From the NCBI RefSeq assembly GCF_042665255.1, contig NZ_JBHTCD010000005.1: a stretch of DNA of 64,000 bases; one strand, given 5' to 3'. This document shows positions 32,619 through 40,925 of the stretch, piece by piece. The stretch comes from Insolitispirillum peregrinum (GTDB lineage: Bacteria; Pseudomonadota; Alphaproteobacteria; Rhodospirillales; Rhodospirillaceae). Under the pieces are notes generated by a model, which had not been told where the DNA came from, made no database searches, and worked only from the letters and a program-made list of their open reading frames with translations. A program made the translations under genes and the position numbers. The stretch's first letter is position 1. Every line of letters starts with the position of its first letter.

Positions 32619-34007
32619 ATGGCCAAGCCACCACCGAAAGCATCGGCAAGCCCGAAGGCGGCCGCAGGCAAAGGCAGCCCGCCGTCCTCGAAGGCGGCAG
32701 GGAAAGGCCGCCCGGACTCTGATGCCCTGCATGCTCCGCTGGAAATGAAGTCGCGTACCCATGAGGAAATGGCGCAGGACGCCAAACGGACATCCCGCGG
32801 CAAAGGACAAGGCAACGGTGCCAAAGAGGCCAAAGCCCACCTTGAACGACGCCAGAAAATGTCGCGGACCAAGCAACTGGCCGTATTGATGACCCTGCCG
32901 CTGATGGTGCTGGGGGTGCTGGGGATTTACACTGTCCTGTGGTTCAACGCCGCCCATACCGTTCGCAACATCGCCCACGAGGCACTGGCCGGCGAGTACA
33001 GCGACAAGGACTGGTCCCTCGGGGCCAAAACCGCCAGCGGAGAAGATGCCGAAGTCAGCATTTCCGGCTTCCCGTTGAAAATCATCGGTACCCTTCCCGG
33101 TGTGGCGATCAAGGCCCCCGAGCGCTGGGGCGGCTGGAGCCTGAGCAGTGCCACCCTGCGACTGGAAGGCAAAGCCTGGGGCCGCAACGAAGTCCGGATT
33201 CATCCACAGGGCAAAACCACCCTGACGCTGGCCTCGGGGCGCAGCTTTGACCTGACCGCCACCGACCTGTCGCTGTTGCTGGGACTGGGGCGGGGAGATA
33301 CCGTCAACACCCTGACCCTCAGCGCCAAAGACCTGACCATCCAGCCACCATCAGGCGCTGCTCCGGCGGTCATCGCCTCGTTTGAACTGGTCGGCAGCGC
33401 CCTGCCCGTTTCGGGACAGGCCGATTCCCATACCCCGACCTATGAAGGCTCGCTGACCGTGCGCGATGCCAGCTTGCCACCGGACATGGCTCCGCCCATC
33501 GGCCCGTCGATCCGCTCTCTGGAGCTTCAGGGCCGCCTGCTCGGCCCGTTGGGCACCGGCCCGTCCCTGCGGGAAAAAATGAGCAAATGGCGGGATGACG
33601 GCGGCGTGGCCGAACTGGATCGCCTGTATCTGAACTGGTCGCCGCTGCAACTGGCCGCCACCGGCACCATCGCCCTTGATGACCACCTGCAGCCGGTCGG
33701 AGCCCTGTCCAGCCAGATGCAGGGCTACCTCGAAGCCGCCGACGGTTTGTACAAGGGCAAACTGATGCGCGCCCGCGACCTGACCCTCAGCCGGGTGGTG
33801 CTGAACAGCATGGCCGAAATGAAGGACGGCGTCCCCACCCTGACCACCCCGATGAGCGTCCAGAACGGCCAGTTGCTGCTGGGTCCGGTCACGGTGACCG
33901 AACTGCCGACCCTGTCCTGGCCGCCATCCGCCGAAGGCCGCGAGCTGCCCGCATTGCGACCGAACTATCAGGTCGATCGCTGGGGAAATGTCTCACGACA
34001 GGATTAG
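32619..34007 (+). CDS. DUF2125 domain protein, membrane-anchored
   Basis: A 462-residue protein with a Lys/Pro/Ala-rich cytoplasmic N-terminus (1-80), a single transmembrane helix at about 86-108 (LAVLMTLPLMVLGVLGIYTVLWF), then a long beta-rich periplasmic domain with FPLKIIGTLPGVAI and repeated LxLxGxx patterns of DUF2125. The family is alphaproteobacterial and resembles lipid-transfer/AsmA-like envelope proteins. AAGGAG lies nine bases before the ATG. The precise role is unknown. Confidence 0.8.
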   Translation: MAKPPPKASASPKAAAGKGSPPSSKAAGKGRPDSDALHAPLEMKSRTHEEMAQDAKRTSRGKGQGNGAKEAKAHLERRQKMSRTKQLAVLMTLPLMVLGVLGIYTVLWFNAAHTVRNIAHEALAGEYSDKDWSLGAKTASGEDAEVSISGFPLKIIGTLPGVAIKAPERWGGWSLSSATLRLEGKAWGRNEVRIHPQGKTTLTLASGRSFDLTATDLSLLLGLGRGDTVNTLTLSAKDLTIQPPSGAAPAVIASFELVGSALPVSGQADSHTPTYEGSLTVRDASLPPDMAPPIGPSIRSLELQGRLLGPLGTGPSLREKMSKWRDDGGVAELDRLYLNWSPLQLAATGTIALDDHLQPVGALSSQMQGYLEAADGLYKGKLMRARDLTLSRVVLNSMAEMKDGVPTLTTPMSVQNGQLLLGPVTVTELPTLSWPPSAEGRELPALRPNYQVDRWGNVSRQD

Positions 34008-34101
34008 GCGGGGTTCGGTGGCTTTTGCTATTGCCTAACGGTGCTGGCTGTCCCCATATTCGCCGCACCCTGCTGATTGTGCCGAACCAGAAAGTAAAGC
34101 C

Positions 34102-35550
34102 GTGTCCTCACACCCTGCCCCGTCCCATGCTGCCGCCATTGACGCCAACCAGCCGACCGCCGAAACCATCGCCTCGCCCGAAGCCCTGAGCGGTGAGAAA
34201 AAGCGGCTGTTCATCCGCACCTACGGCTGTCAGATGAACGTCTATGACTCTGGCCGGATGACCGACGTGCTGGCACCGTTCGGCTATGCCCCGACCGACC
34301 AGCCCGAAGGCGCCGACATGGTGGTGATCAACACCTGCCACATCCGCGAAAAGGCGTCGGAAAAGGTGTTCTCGGAACTGGGCCGCCTGCGGGTGCTGAA
34401 GGAAGAGCGTCGCGCCGACGGCAAGGACATGATTCTGGCCGTCGCTGGCTGCGTCGCTCAGGCCGAAGGCGAATTCATCCTGCAGCGCGCCCCGTTCGTC
34501 GATATCGTGCTGGGGCCGCAGACCTATCACAAGCTGCCGGAAATGGTCGCCCGCGCCGAACGCGCTGCTGCCAGCAAGACTGGCCGCAAAACCGGCGTCG
34601 GCATTCTCGATACCGATTTCCCGCTGGAACCGAAATTCGACCACCTGCCCGAGCCGGTGGCCCATGGCTCTGCCGCCTTCCTGTCAGTGCAGGAAGGCTG
34701 CGACAAGTTCTGTACCTTCTGCGTCGTGCCCTATACCCGGGGGGCGGAATACTCCCGCCCGGTGGACGACGTGCTGAAGGAAGCCCGCCTGCTGGTCGGT
34801 CAAGGGGTGCGCGAACTGACCCTGCTGGGCCAGAACGTCAACGCCTACCACGGCACCAGCGCCGATGGCCGTGAGCTGGGGCTGGGCGACCTGTGCCGCG
34901 AGTTGGCCACCATCAATGGTCTGGAGCGGATTCGCTACACCACCTCGCACCCGCGCGACCTCGACGACGCCCTGATCAGTGCCCATGCCGAGCTGCCGCA
35001 GTTGATGCCGTTCCTGCACCTGCCGGTCCAGTCCGGCTCGGACCGCATCCTGAAGGCAATGAATCGCGGCCATACTGCCGCCGACTACATCGCCAAGATC
35101 GAGCGGCTGCGGCAGGCCAATCCCGACCTCGCCCTGTCGTCGGACTTTATCGTCGGTTTCCCCGGTGAAACCGATGCCGACTTTGACGCCACCATGGCGC
35201 TGGTCCAGACGGTCGGCTTTGTGCAGGCCTATTCCTTCAAGTACAGCCCGCGCCCCGGGACTCCGGCGGCGACGATGGAACAGCAGGTTCCTGAAAACGT
35301 CAAAAGCGCCCGCCTCAGCGCCCTGCAAGCCTTGCTGAGTGCGCAGCAGGATGCCTTTAACCAGTCGTGCATCGGCCGCGATCTGCGCGTGCTGCTCGAC
35401 CGCACTGGCCGCCATGACGGCCAGATGGTTGGCCGCAGCCCGTTCATGCAGCCCGTCCACGTCACTGCCCCCGCCGAACTGTTCGGTCAGGTGGTCACCC
35501 TGCGGATCGTCGGGGCCACCGCCACCAGTCTGGCTGGCGAGCTTGTTTAA
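34102..35550 (+). CDS. miaB: tRNA-2-methylthio-N6-dimethylallyladenosine synthase
   Basis: A 482-residue protein. The N-terminal MTTase domain has cluster-binding Cys43 (YGCQMN), Cys79 (NTCH) and Cys117 (AGCVAQ). The radical-SAM triad is C200, C204 and C207 in GCDKFCTFCV. A C-terminal TRAM-like region follows. It adds a methylthio group to i6A37 of tRNA. The start is GTG at 34102, with no strong Shine-Dalgarno. It leads the conserved miaB-phoH-ybeY-corC-lnt set, with 18 bp to phoH. Confidence 0.95.
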   Translation: MSSHPAPSHAAAIDANQPTAETIASPEALSGEKKRLFIRTYGCQMNVYDSGRMTDVLAPFGYAPTDQPEGADMVVINTCHIREKASEKVFSELGRLRVLKEERRADGKDMILAVAGCVAQAEGEFILQRAPFVDIVLGPQTYHKLPEMVARAERAAASKTGRKTGVGILDTDFPLEPKFDHLPEPVAHGSAAFLSVQEGCDKFCTFCVVPYTRGAEYSRPVDDVLKEARLLVGQGVRELTLLGQNVNAYHGTSADGRELGLGDLCRELATINGLERIRYTTSHPRDLDDALISAHAELPQLMPFLHLPVQSGSDRILKAMNRGHTAADYIAKIERLRQANPDLALSSDFIVGFPGETDADFDATMALVQTVGFVQAYSFKYSPRPGTPAATMEQQVPENVKSARLSALQALLSAQQDAFNQSCIGRDLRVLLDRTGRHDGQMVGRSPFMQPVHVTAPAELFGQVVTLRIVGATATSLAGELV

Positions 35551-35568
35551 CCCAAGGGAAACTGCCCG

Positions 35569-36582
35569 ATGCGTCTGACCCTGACCTTGACCGACAACTC
35601 TCTGGTGCCGTTGGTCTATGGTCCGCACAACAGCAATCTGGAACGCCTGGAAGGCAATCTGGGTGTCAGCCTGTCCACCCTCGGCAACACCATCACCATC
35701 GAAGGCGCCGAGCGCGCCATCACTGCCGCCCGGGCGGTGATCGAGGACCTGTACGAACAGGCCCGCCTCGGAAGTGATATTGATCCGGGGACCGTTGATG
35801 CCTCGGTGCGCATGGTGCCGCGTGATCCGGCGGCAGCCGTTGGGACCGAAGGCGTCGAAGACCTGACGATTCGCACCCGCAAGCGGTCAGTGGTCCCCCG
35901 CACCCCGACCCAGGCCGATTACATCCGCGCCATGCGGGATAACGAACTGGTGTTCGGTCTGGGGCCGGCTGGCACCGGCAAGACCTATATGGCGGTGGCG
36001 ATGGCGGTCAGCATGAAGCTGCGCGGACTGGTCGACCGCATCATCCTGTCCCGTCCGGCGGTCGAAGCCGGGGAACGTCTGGGCTTCCTGCCCGGCGACA
36101 TGCGGGAAAAGGTCGATCCCTACCTGCGGCCGCTGTACGACGCCCTGCACGACATGCTGCCGGGGGACACAGTGGTCAAGGCGATGGAAAGCCAGGAAAT
36201 CGAGGTCGCTCCGCTGGCCTTCATGCGGGGCCGTACGCTGTCGCGCGCCTTCATCATCCTCGACGAAGCCCAGAACACCTCGGCGATGCAGATGAAGATG
36301 TTCCTCACCCGTCTGGGCGAGAACTCGCGCATGGTGGTCACTGGCGACATGAGCCAGATCGACCTGCCCAGCGGCGTCAAGTCCGGCCTGCGCGATGCCC
36401 GCGAGGTTCTGGCCGGGACGCCGGGGATTCGCTTTGTCGAATTTTCGCGGGCCGACGTGCTGCGGCATGATCTGGTCGCCCGCATCGTCAACGCCTATGA
36501 AACCCGCGAAGCGCGCGAACAGTTGCAAAAAGCCGCCACCCCGGACGCTGGAACCCGAGAACATGCGCCACCCGCTGAGTGA
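35569..36582 (+). CDS. phoH: PhoH-like ATPase
   Basis: A 337-residue protein with an N-terminal KH-like region (about 1-65) and the P-loop GPAGTGKTY (132-140). LSRPAVEAGERLGFLPG and the Walker B strand FIILDEAQN follow. PhoH-like proteins are RNA-linked ATPases, and the conserved neighbour is the endoribonuclease YbeY, which here overlaps the 3' end by 20 bases. Length and motifs are standard. Confidence 0.94.
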   Translation: MRLTLTLTDNSLVPLVYGPHNSNLERLEGNLGVSLSTLGNTITIEGAERAITAARAVIEDLYEQARLGSDIDPGTVDASVRMVPRDPAAAVGTEGVEDLTIRTRKRSVVPRTPTQADYIRAMRDNELVFGLGPAGTGKTYMAVAMAVSMKLRGLVDRIILSRPAVEAGERLGFLPGDMREKVDPYLRPLYDALHDMLPGDTVVKAMESQEIEVAPLAFMRGRTLSRAFIILDEAQNTSAMQMKMFLTRLGENSRMVVTGDMSQIDLPSGVKSGLRDAREVLAGTPGIRFVEFSRADVLRHDLVARIVNAYETREAREQLQKAATPDAGTREHAPPAE

Positions 36583-37084
36583 CTTTGCCATCCTGCCGGA
36601 AGACCCCCGCTGGAGCGCCGCCTTTGCCGATGGCGAAGCCGGGCTGATTGCCTGGTGCGAACGGGCGGTCGATGCCGCCATCACCGGGGCCGAAGAAACC
36701 GACGCGCCGCTGGAACTGTCGGTGGTGCTGACCGATGACGCCAGCGTGCAGACCCTGAACCGGGACTATCGCCACAAGGACGCCCCGACCAACGTGCTGT
36801 CCTTTGCCGCCCGCGAAATGGGACTCGAGTTGCCCGACGACATGCCGGACGACATGCCCGAGCCGGTCGGCGACGTGATCATCGCCTATGAGACCACCGC
36901 CCGCGAAGCGGTCGAAGGCGAAAAATCCCTGCCCGACCACCTCTGTCATCTGATCATCCATGGCGTCCTGCACCTGTTGGGCTATGATCATCAGGACGAC
37001 GCTGATGCCGAAGAGATGGAAGCCCTGGAGGCCGACATTCTCGCCGGCCTCGGGATCGCCAATCCCTATGCCGACGAGGCCTGA
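36563..37084 (+). CDS. ybeY: Endoribonuclease YbeY (16S rRNA maturation)
   Basis: A 173-residue protein. HLIIHGVLHLLGYDH gives the zinc ligands His133, His137 and His143 of the H-x3-H-x5-H motif. NRDYRHKDAPTNVLSFA (66-82) is the second conserved block. ATG at 36563 is chosen because it begins the conserved domain and overlaps phoH by 20 bases; earlier in-frame starts lie deep in phoH. It matures 16S rRNA 3' ends and takes part in ribosome quality control. Confidence 0.94.
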   Translation: MRHPLSDFAILPEDPRWSAAFADGEAGLIAWCERAVDAAITGAEETDAPLELSVVLTDDASVQTLNRDYRHKDAPTNVLSFAAREMGLELPDDMPDDMPEPVGDVIIAYETTAREAVEGEKSLPDHLCHLIIHGVLHLLGYDHQDDADAEEMEALEADILAGLGIANPYADEA

Positions 37085-37123
37085 GCCTCACCGTTTCGTA
37101 TTGGTTTCGACTATGGATCCACA

Positions 37124-38071
37124 ATGAACGACGAGCCTTCGAGTAGACGGCCCCGGACTGAAACCGGGGCAGAAGAAACACCCTCGCTGCTGAGCCTGCT
37201 CAAGCGCCTGCTGCCCGGGCGGCGCAGTGATGACGCCGTGCGCGAAGCCATCGAAGAGTTGATGGAAGAGAGTGACGACGACACCTCGACCAGTTCGCAC
37301 GAACGCATCCTGCTGGGCAACGTCCTGCGCCTGCGCGATGTGACCGCCTATGACGTGATGATCCCGCGCGCCGACATCATCGCCGTCGAAGTCAGTACCC
37401 CCCTGCCTGATCTGGTCGGCCTGATCGCCAAAAGCGGCCATTCCCGCCTGCCGGTGTACCGCGACACCCTGGATGATGTGCTGGGGATGATCCACATCAA
37501 GGACCTGTTGCCGGTCCTGTCCGCCCCGGCCACACCGCCGTCGCCATCGACGATGCGGTCACTGATGCGGCGGGTGATGTTCGTCAGTCCGGCGATCCGG
37601 GTTCTTGATCTTTTGCTCGACATGCGGCTGAAGCGCACCCATATGGCGCTGGTGGTGGACGAATACGGTGGCATCGACGGCCTGATCAGCATCGAAGACC
37701 TGATTGAGCAGATCGTGGGCGACATCGAAGACGAACACGAAACCGACATCGAGCCGGAAATGGTGCCGGGCCCGGACAATACCCTGATTGCCGATGCCCG
37801 CGTCCTGCTGGAAGACTTTGAAAGCCGCTTTGGTGCCAGTTTCACCGAAGAGGAAAAAGACTATACCGACACCCTCGGCGGGTTGGTGTTCCGCATGATT
37901 GGCCGCGTCCCGATGCGGGGCGAACTGATCAGCCACCCGTCAGGACTGGAATTCGAAGTGGTCGAGGCCGACCCCCGGCGAATCCGCCGCCTGCGTGTCC
38001 GCAACCTGCCCGGAACTGGCACGGCAGACGACGACACCCCCGAACCGGCCCCGGCCGATGCCAAGGAGTAG
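37124..38071 (+). CDS. corC: CorC/HlyC family CBS-domain protein
   Basis: A 315-residue soluble CorC-type protein without the DUF21 membrane domain. RLRDVTAYDVMIPRADIIAV begins the first CBS repeat, a second repeat covers HMALVVDEYGGIDGLISIEDL, and a C-terminal transporter-associated domain ends with FEVVEADPRRIRRLRV. It links to Mg/Co homeostasis and envelope integrity in other proteobacteria. It lies 39 bp after ybeY. The AAGGAG that overlaps its stop may serve as the lnt ribosome site. Confidence 0.92.
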   Translation: MNDEPSSRRPRTETGAEETPSLLSLLKRLLPGRRSDDAVREAIEELMEESDDDTSTSSHERILLGNVLRLRDVTAYDVMIPRADIIAVEVSTPLPDLVGLIAKSGHSRLPVYRDTLDDVLGMIHIKDLLPVLSAPATPPSPSTMRSLMRRVMFVSPAIRVLDLLLDMRLKRTHMALVVDEYGGIDGLISIEDLIEQIVGDIEDEHETDIEPEMVPGPDNTLIADARVLLEDFESRFGASFTEEEKDYTDTLGGLVFRMIGRVPMRGELISHPSGLEFEVVEADPRRIRRLRVRNLPGTGTADDDTPEPAPADAKE

Positions 38072-38148
38072 GACCTATTCCGCCCGTTGATCTTTCCCCT
38101 GACGCCATCCCTGATGCGTCAAAGCCCGTTCCCCTGTCACCCCCATGG

Positions 38149-39744
38149 GTGGCAGGGGTTGCCGCATTCGGGCTGCGCCTTGGCACGCTGCGCACTTCGC
38201 TGCGTTTGCTGGTCGCCCTGATTGCCGGTGCGGTCAGTGTGCTGGCCCTGCCGCCGGTCCACTGGGTTCCCCTGCTGGCGGTCACCCTGCCGTCCCTGTT
38301 GTGGCTGCTGGACGGAGTGCGCAGCAAAGTCGGCGCGTTCTGTCTGGGCTGGGCCTTCGGGACCGGCTTTTTTGCCGCCGGCCTGTACTGGGTCTCCAAC
38401 GCCCTGCTGGTCGATGCCGCACAGTTCGGCTGGCTGGTTCCCTTTGCCATCACCGGTCTCGGTGTTGGGCTGGGGCTGTTCCATGGCCTGCTCCTGCTGC
38501 TGGTCCACCTCAGTGGAACGCGGGGCCTGGGCCGGGTGGTTACCTTTGCCGCCCTGTGGACCCTGCTGGAAATCGTCCGCGGCTATGCCTTTACCGGCTT
38601 TCCGTGGAATCTTGCCGCCAGCATCTGGGCCGAATGGCCGACCATGCTGCAATCGCTGGCATGGATCGGCTCCTATGGCCTGTCCCTGATCACCGTGCTG
38701 GCCTTCAGCCTGCCCGCGCTGATCAGCTGGCAGGGACGGCGCGGGGTTGCGACCAGTGTCGCCGGGTTGCTGGTGCTGCTCCTGCTGGGGATCATCGGCA
38801 GCCAGCGCCTGCCTGAACAGGCCGCGCCCATCGTTGATGGCGTGACCCTGCGGCTGGTTCAGCCCAACATTCCGCAAAGCGAGAAATGGCGCAACGACCT
38901 GCGGCAAGCCAATCTGCGCGACCATCTGGCGCTCAGTCTGGCGGAGGGCGACAAGCCGGTCACCCATGTGATCTGGAGTGAAACCGCCCTGCCCTATGCG
39001 CTGGACGGCAAGGATGATGCCGAACTGCGCACCGCCCTCGCTGATGCCCTGCGCGATGACGACAGCGCCAGCCCGCGCGCCGATGGCCGCAAGGGGCCGA
39101 TCCTGATCACCGGCACGGTGCGCAAGACTCCGGCGGGGGTCGAGCCGTTTCAGGTATGGAACAGCATGGTGGCCCTGGATGATACCGGCACGGTCGTCGC
39201 GCAGTTCGACAAGGCCCATCTGGTGCCGTTCGGCGAATACATGCCGCTGAGGTCCATTCTGCCGCTGAAAAAGATCACCGCCGGACTGGTGGACTTTACC
39301 CCGGGCCCCGGCCCGGCAACCGAAGCCATGCCCGGCACCCCGCCCGTGTCCCCGCTGATCTGCTATGAAGCAATCTTCCCCGGTGCCGTCACCGCTGGCA
39401 GCGACAGTGCCACCCGCCCGGGCTGGTTGCTGAATCTGACCAATGACGGCTGGTATGGCCTGTCTGCCGGTCCCTATCAGCATTATGCCAGCACCCGCAT
39501 GCGGGCGGTGGAAGAAGGCTTGCCGCTGGTCCGCGTCGCCAACACCGGCATTTCGGCGATTGTCGATCCGTGGGGCCGCGAAGTCGCCCGCCTTGATCTG
39601 GAAGCCAAGGGATTTGTCGATGGCCCCTTGCCACAGGCATTGCCTGCGACTCTGTTTGCCCATTGGGGTAATGCCCTGCCGCTGCTTCTTGCGGTGATAA
39701 CCCTGATGGCCGGAGTGTTCGGCGGACGACGCCGGGTCACCTGA
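38149..39744 (+). CDS. lnt: Apolipoprotein N-acyltransferase
   Basis: A 531-residue membrane enzyme that N-acylates lipoproteins. About six to eight N-terminal helices are followed by the nitrilase domain with its triad: Glu in VIWSETALPYA, Lys in FDKAHLVPFGEYMP and Cys in PLICYEAIFP. The only conventional in-frame start is GTG at 38149, which has no Shine-Dalgarno. The frame is open further up to the corC stop. AAGGAG at 38063-38068 sits eight bases before an in-frame ATT at 38077, which is an alternative start. Confidence 0.92.
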   Translation: MAGVAAFGLRLGTLRTSLRLLVALIAGAVSVLALPPVHWVPLLAVTLPSLLWLLDGVRSKVGAFCLGWAFGTGFFAAGLYWVSNALLVDAAQFGWLVPFAITGLGVGLGLFHGLLLLLVHLSGTRGLGRVVTFAALWTLLEIVRGYAFTGFPWNLAASIWAEWPTMLQSLAWIGSYGLSLITVLAFSLPALISWQGRRGVATSVAGLLVLLLLGIIGSQRLPEQAAPIVDGVTLRLVQPNIPQSEKWRNDLRQANLRDHLALSLAEGDKPVTHVIWSETALPYALDGKDDAELRTALADALRDDDSASPRADGRKGPILITGTVRKTPAGVEPFQVWNSMVALDDTGTVVAQFDKAHLVPFGEYMPLRSILPLKKITAGLVDFTPGPGPATEAMPGTPPVSPLICYEAIFPGAVTAGSDSATRPGWLLNLTNDGWYGLSAGPYQHYASTRMRAVEEGLPLVRVANTGISAIVDPWGREVARLDLEAKGFVDGPLPQALPATLFAHWGNALPLLLAVITLMAGVFGGRRRVT

Positions 39745-39768
39745 CCCTATCTCCCTGTCAAAAAAAGA

Positions 39769-39806
39769 AAAGGGCGAGGCTTTCGACAAGAGAGCCTCGC
39801 CCTTTG
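39769..39806 (+). terminator. Terminator after lnt
   Basis: AAAGGGCGAGGCT (39769-39781) and AGCCTCGCCCTTT (39793-39805) form a perfect 13-bp stem with an 11-base loop. It follows the lnt stop by 24 bp and is flanked by A- and T-rich ends. It closes the miaB-lnt transcription unit. Confidence 0.9.
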
Positions 39807-40069
39807 TCTAGGAAACACTTACCTTAGGATGCAAAAACTACACGCTGCGAGAATATAAATACAAATATTTTCATGCAATACATGTGCCCATCGTATTAAT
39901 ACACATACATCCCTGGCATAGCTTCGTTGACGAAATAGCCTTGTCGGTATTACGGTTCCGCAAGTTTCTTTAGCACTAAAGAACTTATGATCAGACGTCA
40001 CGTTTTACGATCACACGCGAAATAAATTCCTCCAAAAAGGGGAAGAGGCAAAAGCGGAGACCCTATGCC
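39807..40069 (+). promoter_or_regulatory. AT-rich region upstream of XRE regulator
   Basis: This 263-bp gap is strikingly AT-rich against the high-GC core, with A/T tracts at 39850-39910. It is a plausible promoter and regulatory region for the XRE gene. A -35/-10 pair could not be assigned with confidence. No coding frame or RNA gene is apparent. Confidence 0.45.
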
Positions 40070-40621
40070 ATGACCGATTCAGAGGACATCGCCGTAATCG
40101 ACTGCGATGAAGACGAAGATGAAGGCAGCAGCCCGAAGCGATCCCGCCGGGGTCGTCTGCCGTCGGGCAAGCCCAATCCCGTCGACGTGCATGTCGGTGG
40201 ACGGGTCCGCCTGCGTCGCACCCTGCTGGGCCTGAGCCAGGAAAAGCTGGGGGAAGCCATCGGCCTGACCTTTCAACAGGTGCAAAAATATGAACGCGGT
40301 GCCAACCGCATCGGTGCATCGCGTCTTTATGACCTGTCCCGTGTCCTCGAGGTTCCTGTCTCCTTCTTTTTTGAAGACATGGACCCGCAAACGGCTGCCC
40401 TGTCACCGCGCAACATGACGCCGGAAACAACCGAAATCAGCAACAGCGAGAATGACCCGATGTCCAAACGGGAAACGCTGGAGCTGGTGCGGACCTATTA
40501 CCGCATTCCTGATCCAGTGGTCCGTCGGCGGATCTATGAGCTGGCCAAAGCGGTGGCCATTTCCTGCGAGGCCCTGGAACAGGCTCAGGATCCGGCAACG
40601 CTGCACGAACAGGCCAATTAA
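40070..40621 (+). CDS. XRE family transcriptional regulator
   Basis: A 183-residue protein. After an acidic stretch (DCDEDEDEGS) and a basic one, a HTH_3 domain runs from about residue 40 to 105: VGGRVRLRRTLLGLSQEKLGEAIGLTFQQVQKYERGANRIGASRLYDLSRVL. The C-terminal region is helical. This protein is found between lnt and metK in many Rhodospirillales and Rhizobiales. In relatives it is linked to growth or cell-cycle and exopolysaccharide control. Its targets are not visible here. Confidence 0.88.
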   Translation: MTDSEDIAVIDCDEDEDEGSSPKRSRRGRLPSGKPNPVDVHVGGRVRLRRTLLGLSQEKLGEAIGLTFQQVQKYERGANRIGASRLYDLSRVLEVPVSFFFEDMDPQTAALSPRNMTPETTEISNSENDPMSKRETLELVRTYYRIPDPVVRRRIYELAKAVAISCEALEQAQDPATLHEQAN

Positions 40622-40731
40622 GCCTCCCGACCATGGCGACGGCAGCCTGTCCCATTCGCCTGTCGCTGCCCGATACACCGTGAGTAAAGAGAGACAACAG
40701 GCCTGCACTCCGCTGGTACTGGCGTGCAACA

Positions 40732-40770
40732 GGGGAAGCCTTCCGACTTGGCTTCCCCCTGATTTTCTTG
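40732..40770 (+). terminator. Terminator between XRE gene and metK
   Basis: AGGGGAAGCC (40732-40741) pairs with GGCTTCCCCCT (40751-40761) across a short loop, and TGATTTTCTT follows. It is 110 bp past the XRE stop and isolates metK transcription. Confidence 0.75.
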
Positions 40771-40797
40771 CCATCGCCAGCGGTTTCCTTTAATGCA
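40769..40797 (+). promoter_or_regulatory. Candidate metK promoter
   Basis: TTGCCA (40769-40774) and TAATGC (40792-40797) are separated by 17 bases and lie just after the terminator. The -10 match is only partial. Confidence 0.35.
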
Positions 40798-40823
40798 TAA
40801 GGCACGTTTCAGAGTGCGACATG

Positions 40824-40925
40824 CTGTTGCCTGTTGCCTGTTGCCCAATACCTCTTGCACAGGAAACGGCACGCAAGAGGGCGTTGCAGATGGGGCAAAA
40901 GCCCCCTCAACCGGAGGATTTTCAG
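40824..40925 (+). promoter_or_regulatory. Structured metK leader
   Basis: The 5' leader contains three tandem TGTTGCC units (about 40825-40845), a perfect 8-bp hairpin CCTCTTGC/GCAAGAGG (40851-40858 with 40873-40880), and a tight hairpin GGGGC-AAAA-GCCCC (40892-40905) just before GGAGG (40913-40917). metK leaders often hold SAM-binding riboswitches. The layout does not clearly match a class I can recall, so the regulatory role is inferred. Confidence 0.4.

Noticed and set aside
38137..39789. A 550-codon minus-strand frame opposite lnt
   Set aside because: Gln/Arg/Gly-rich antisense shadow that runs through the lnt terminator; lnt has its full catalytic triad.
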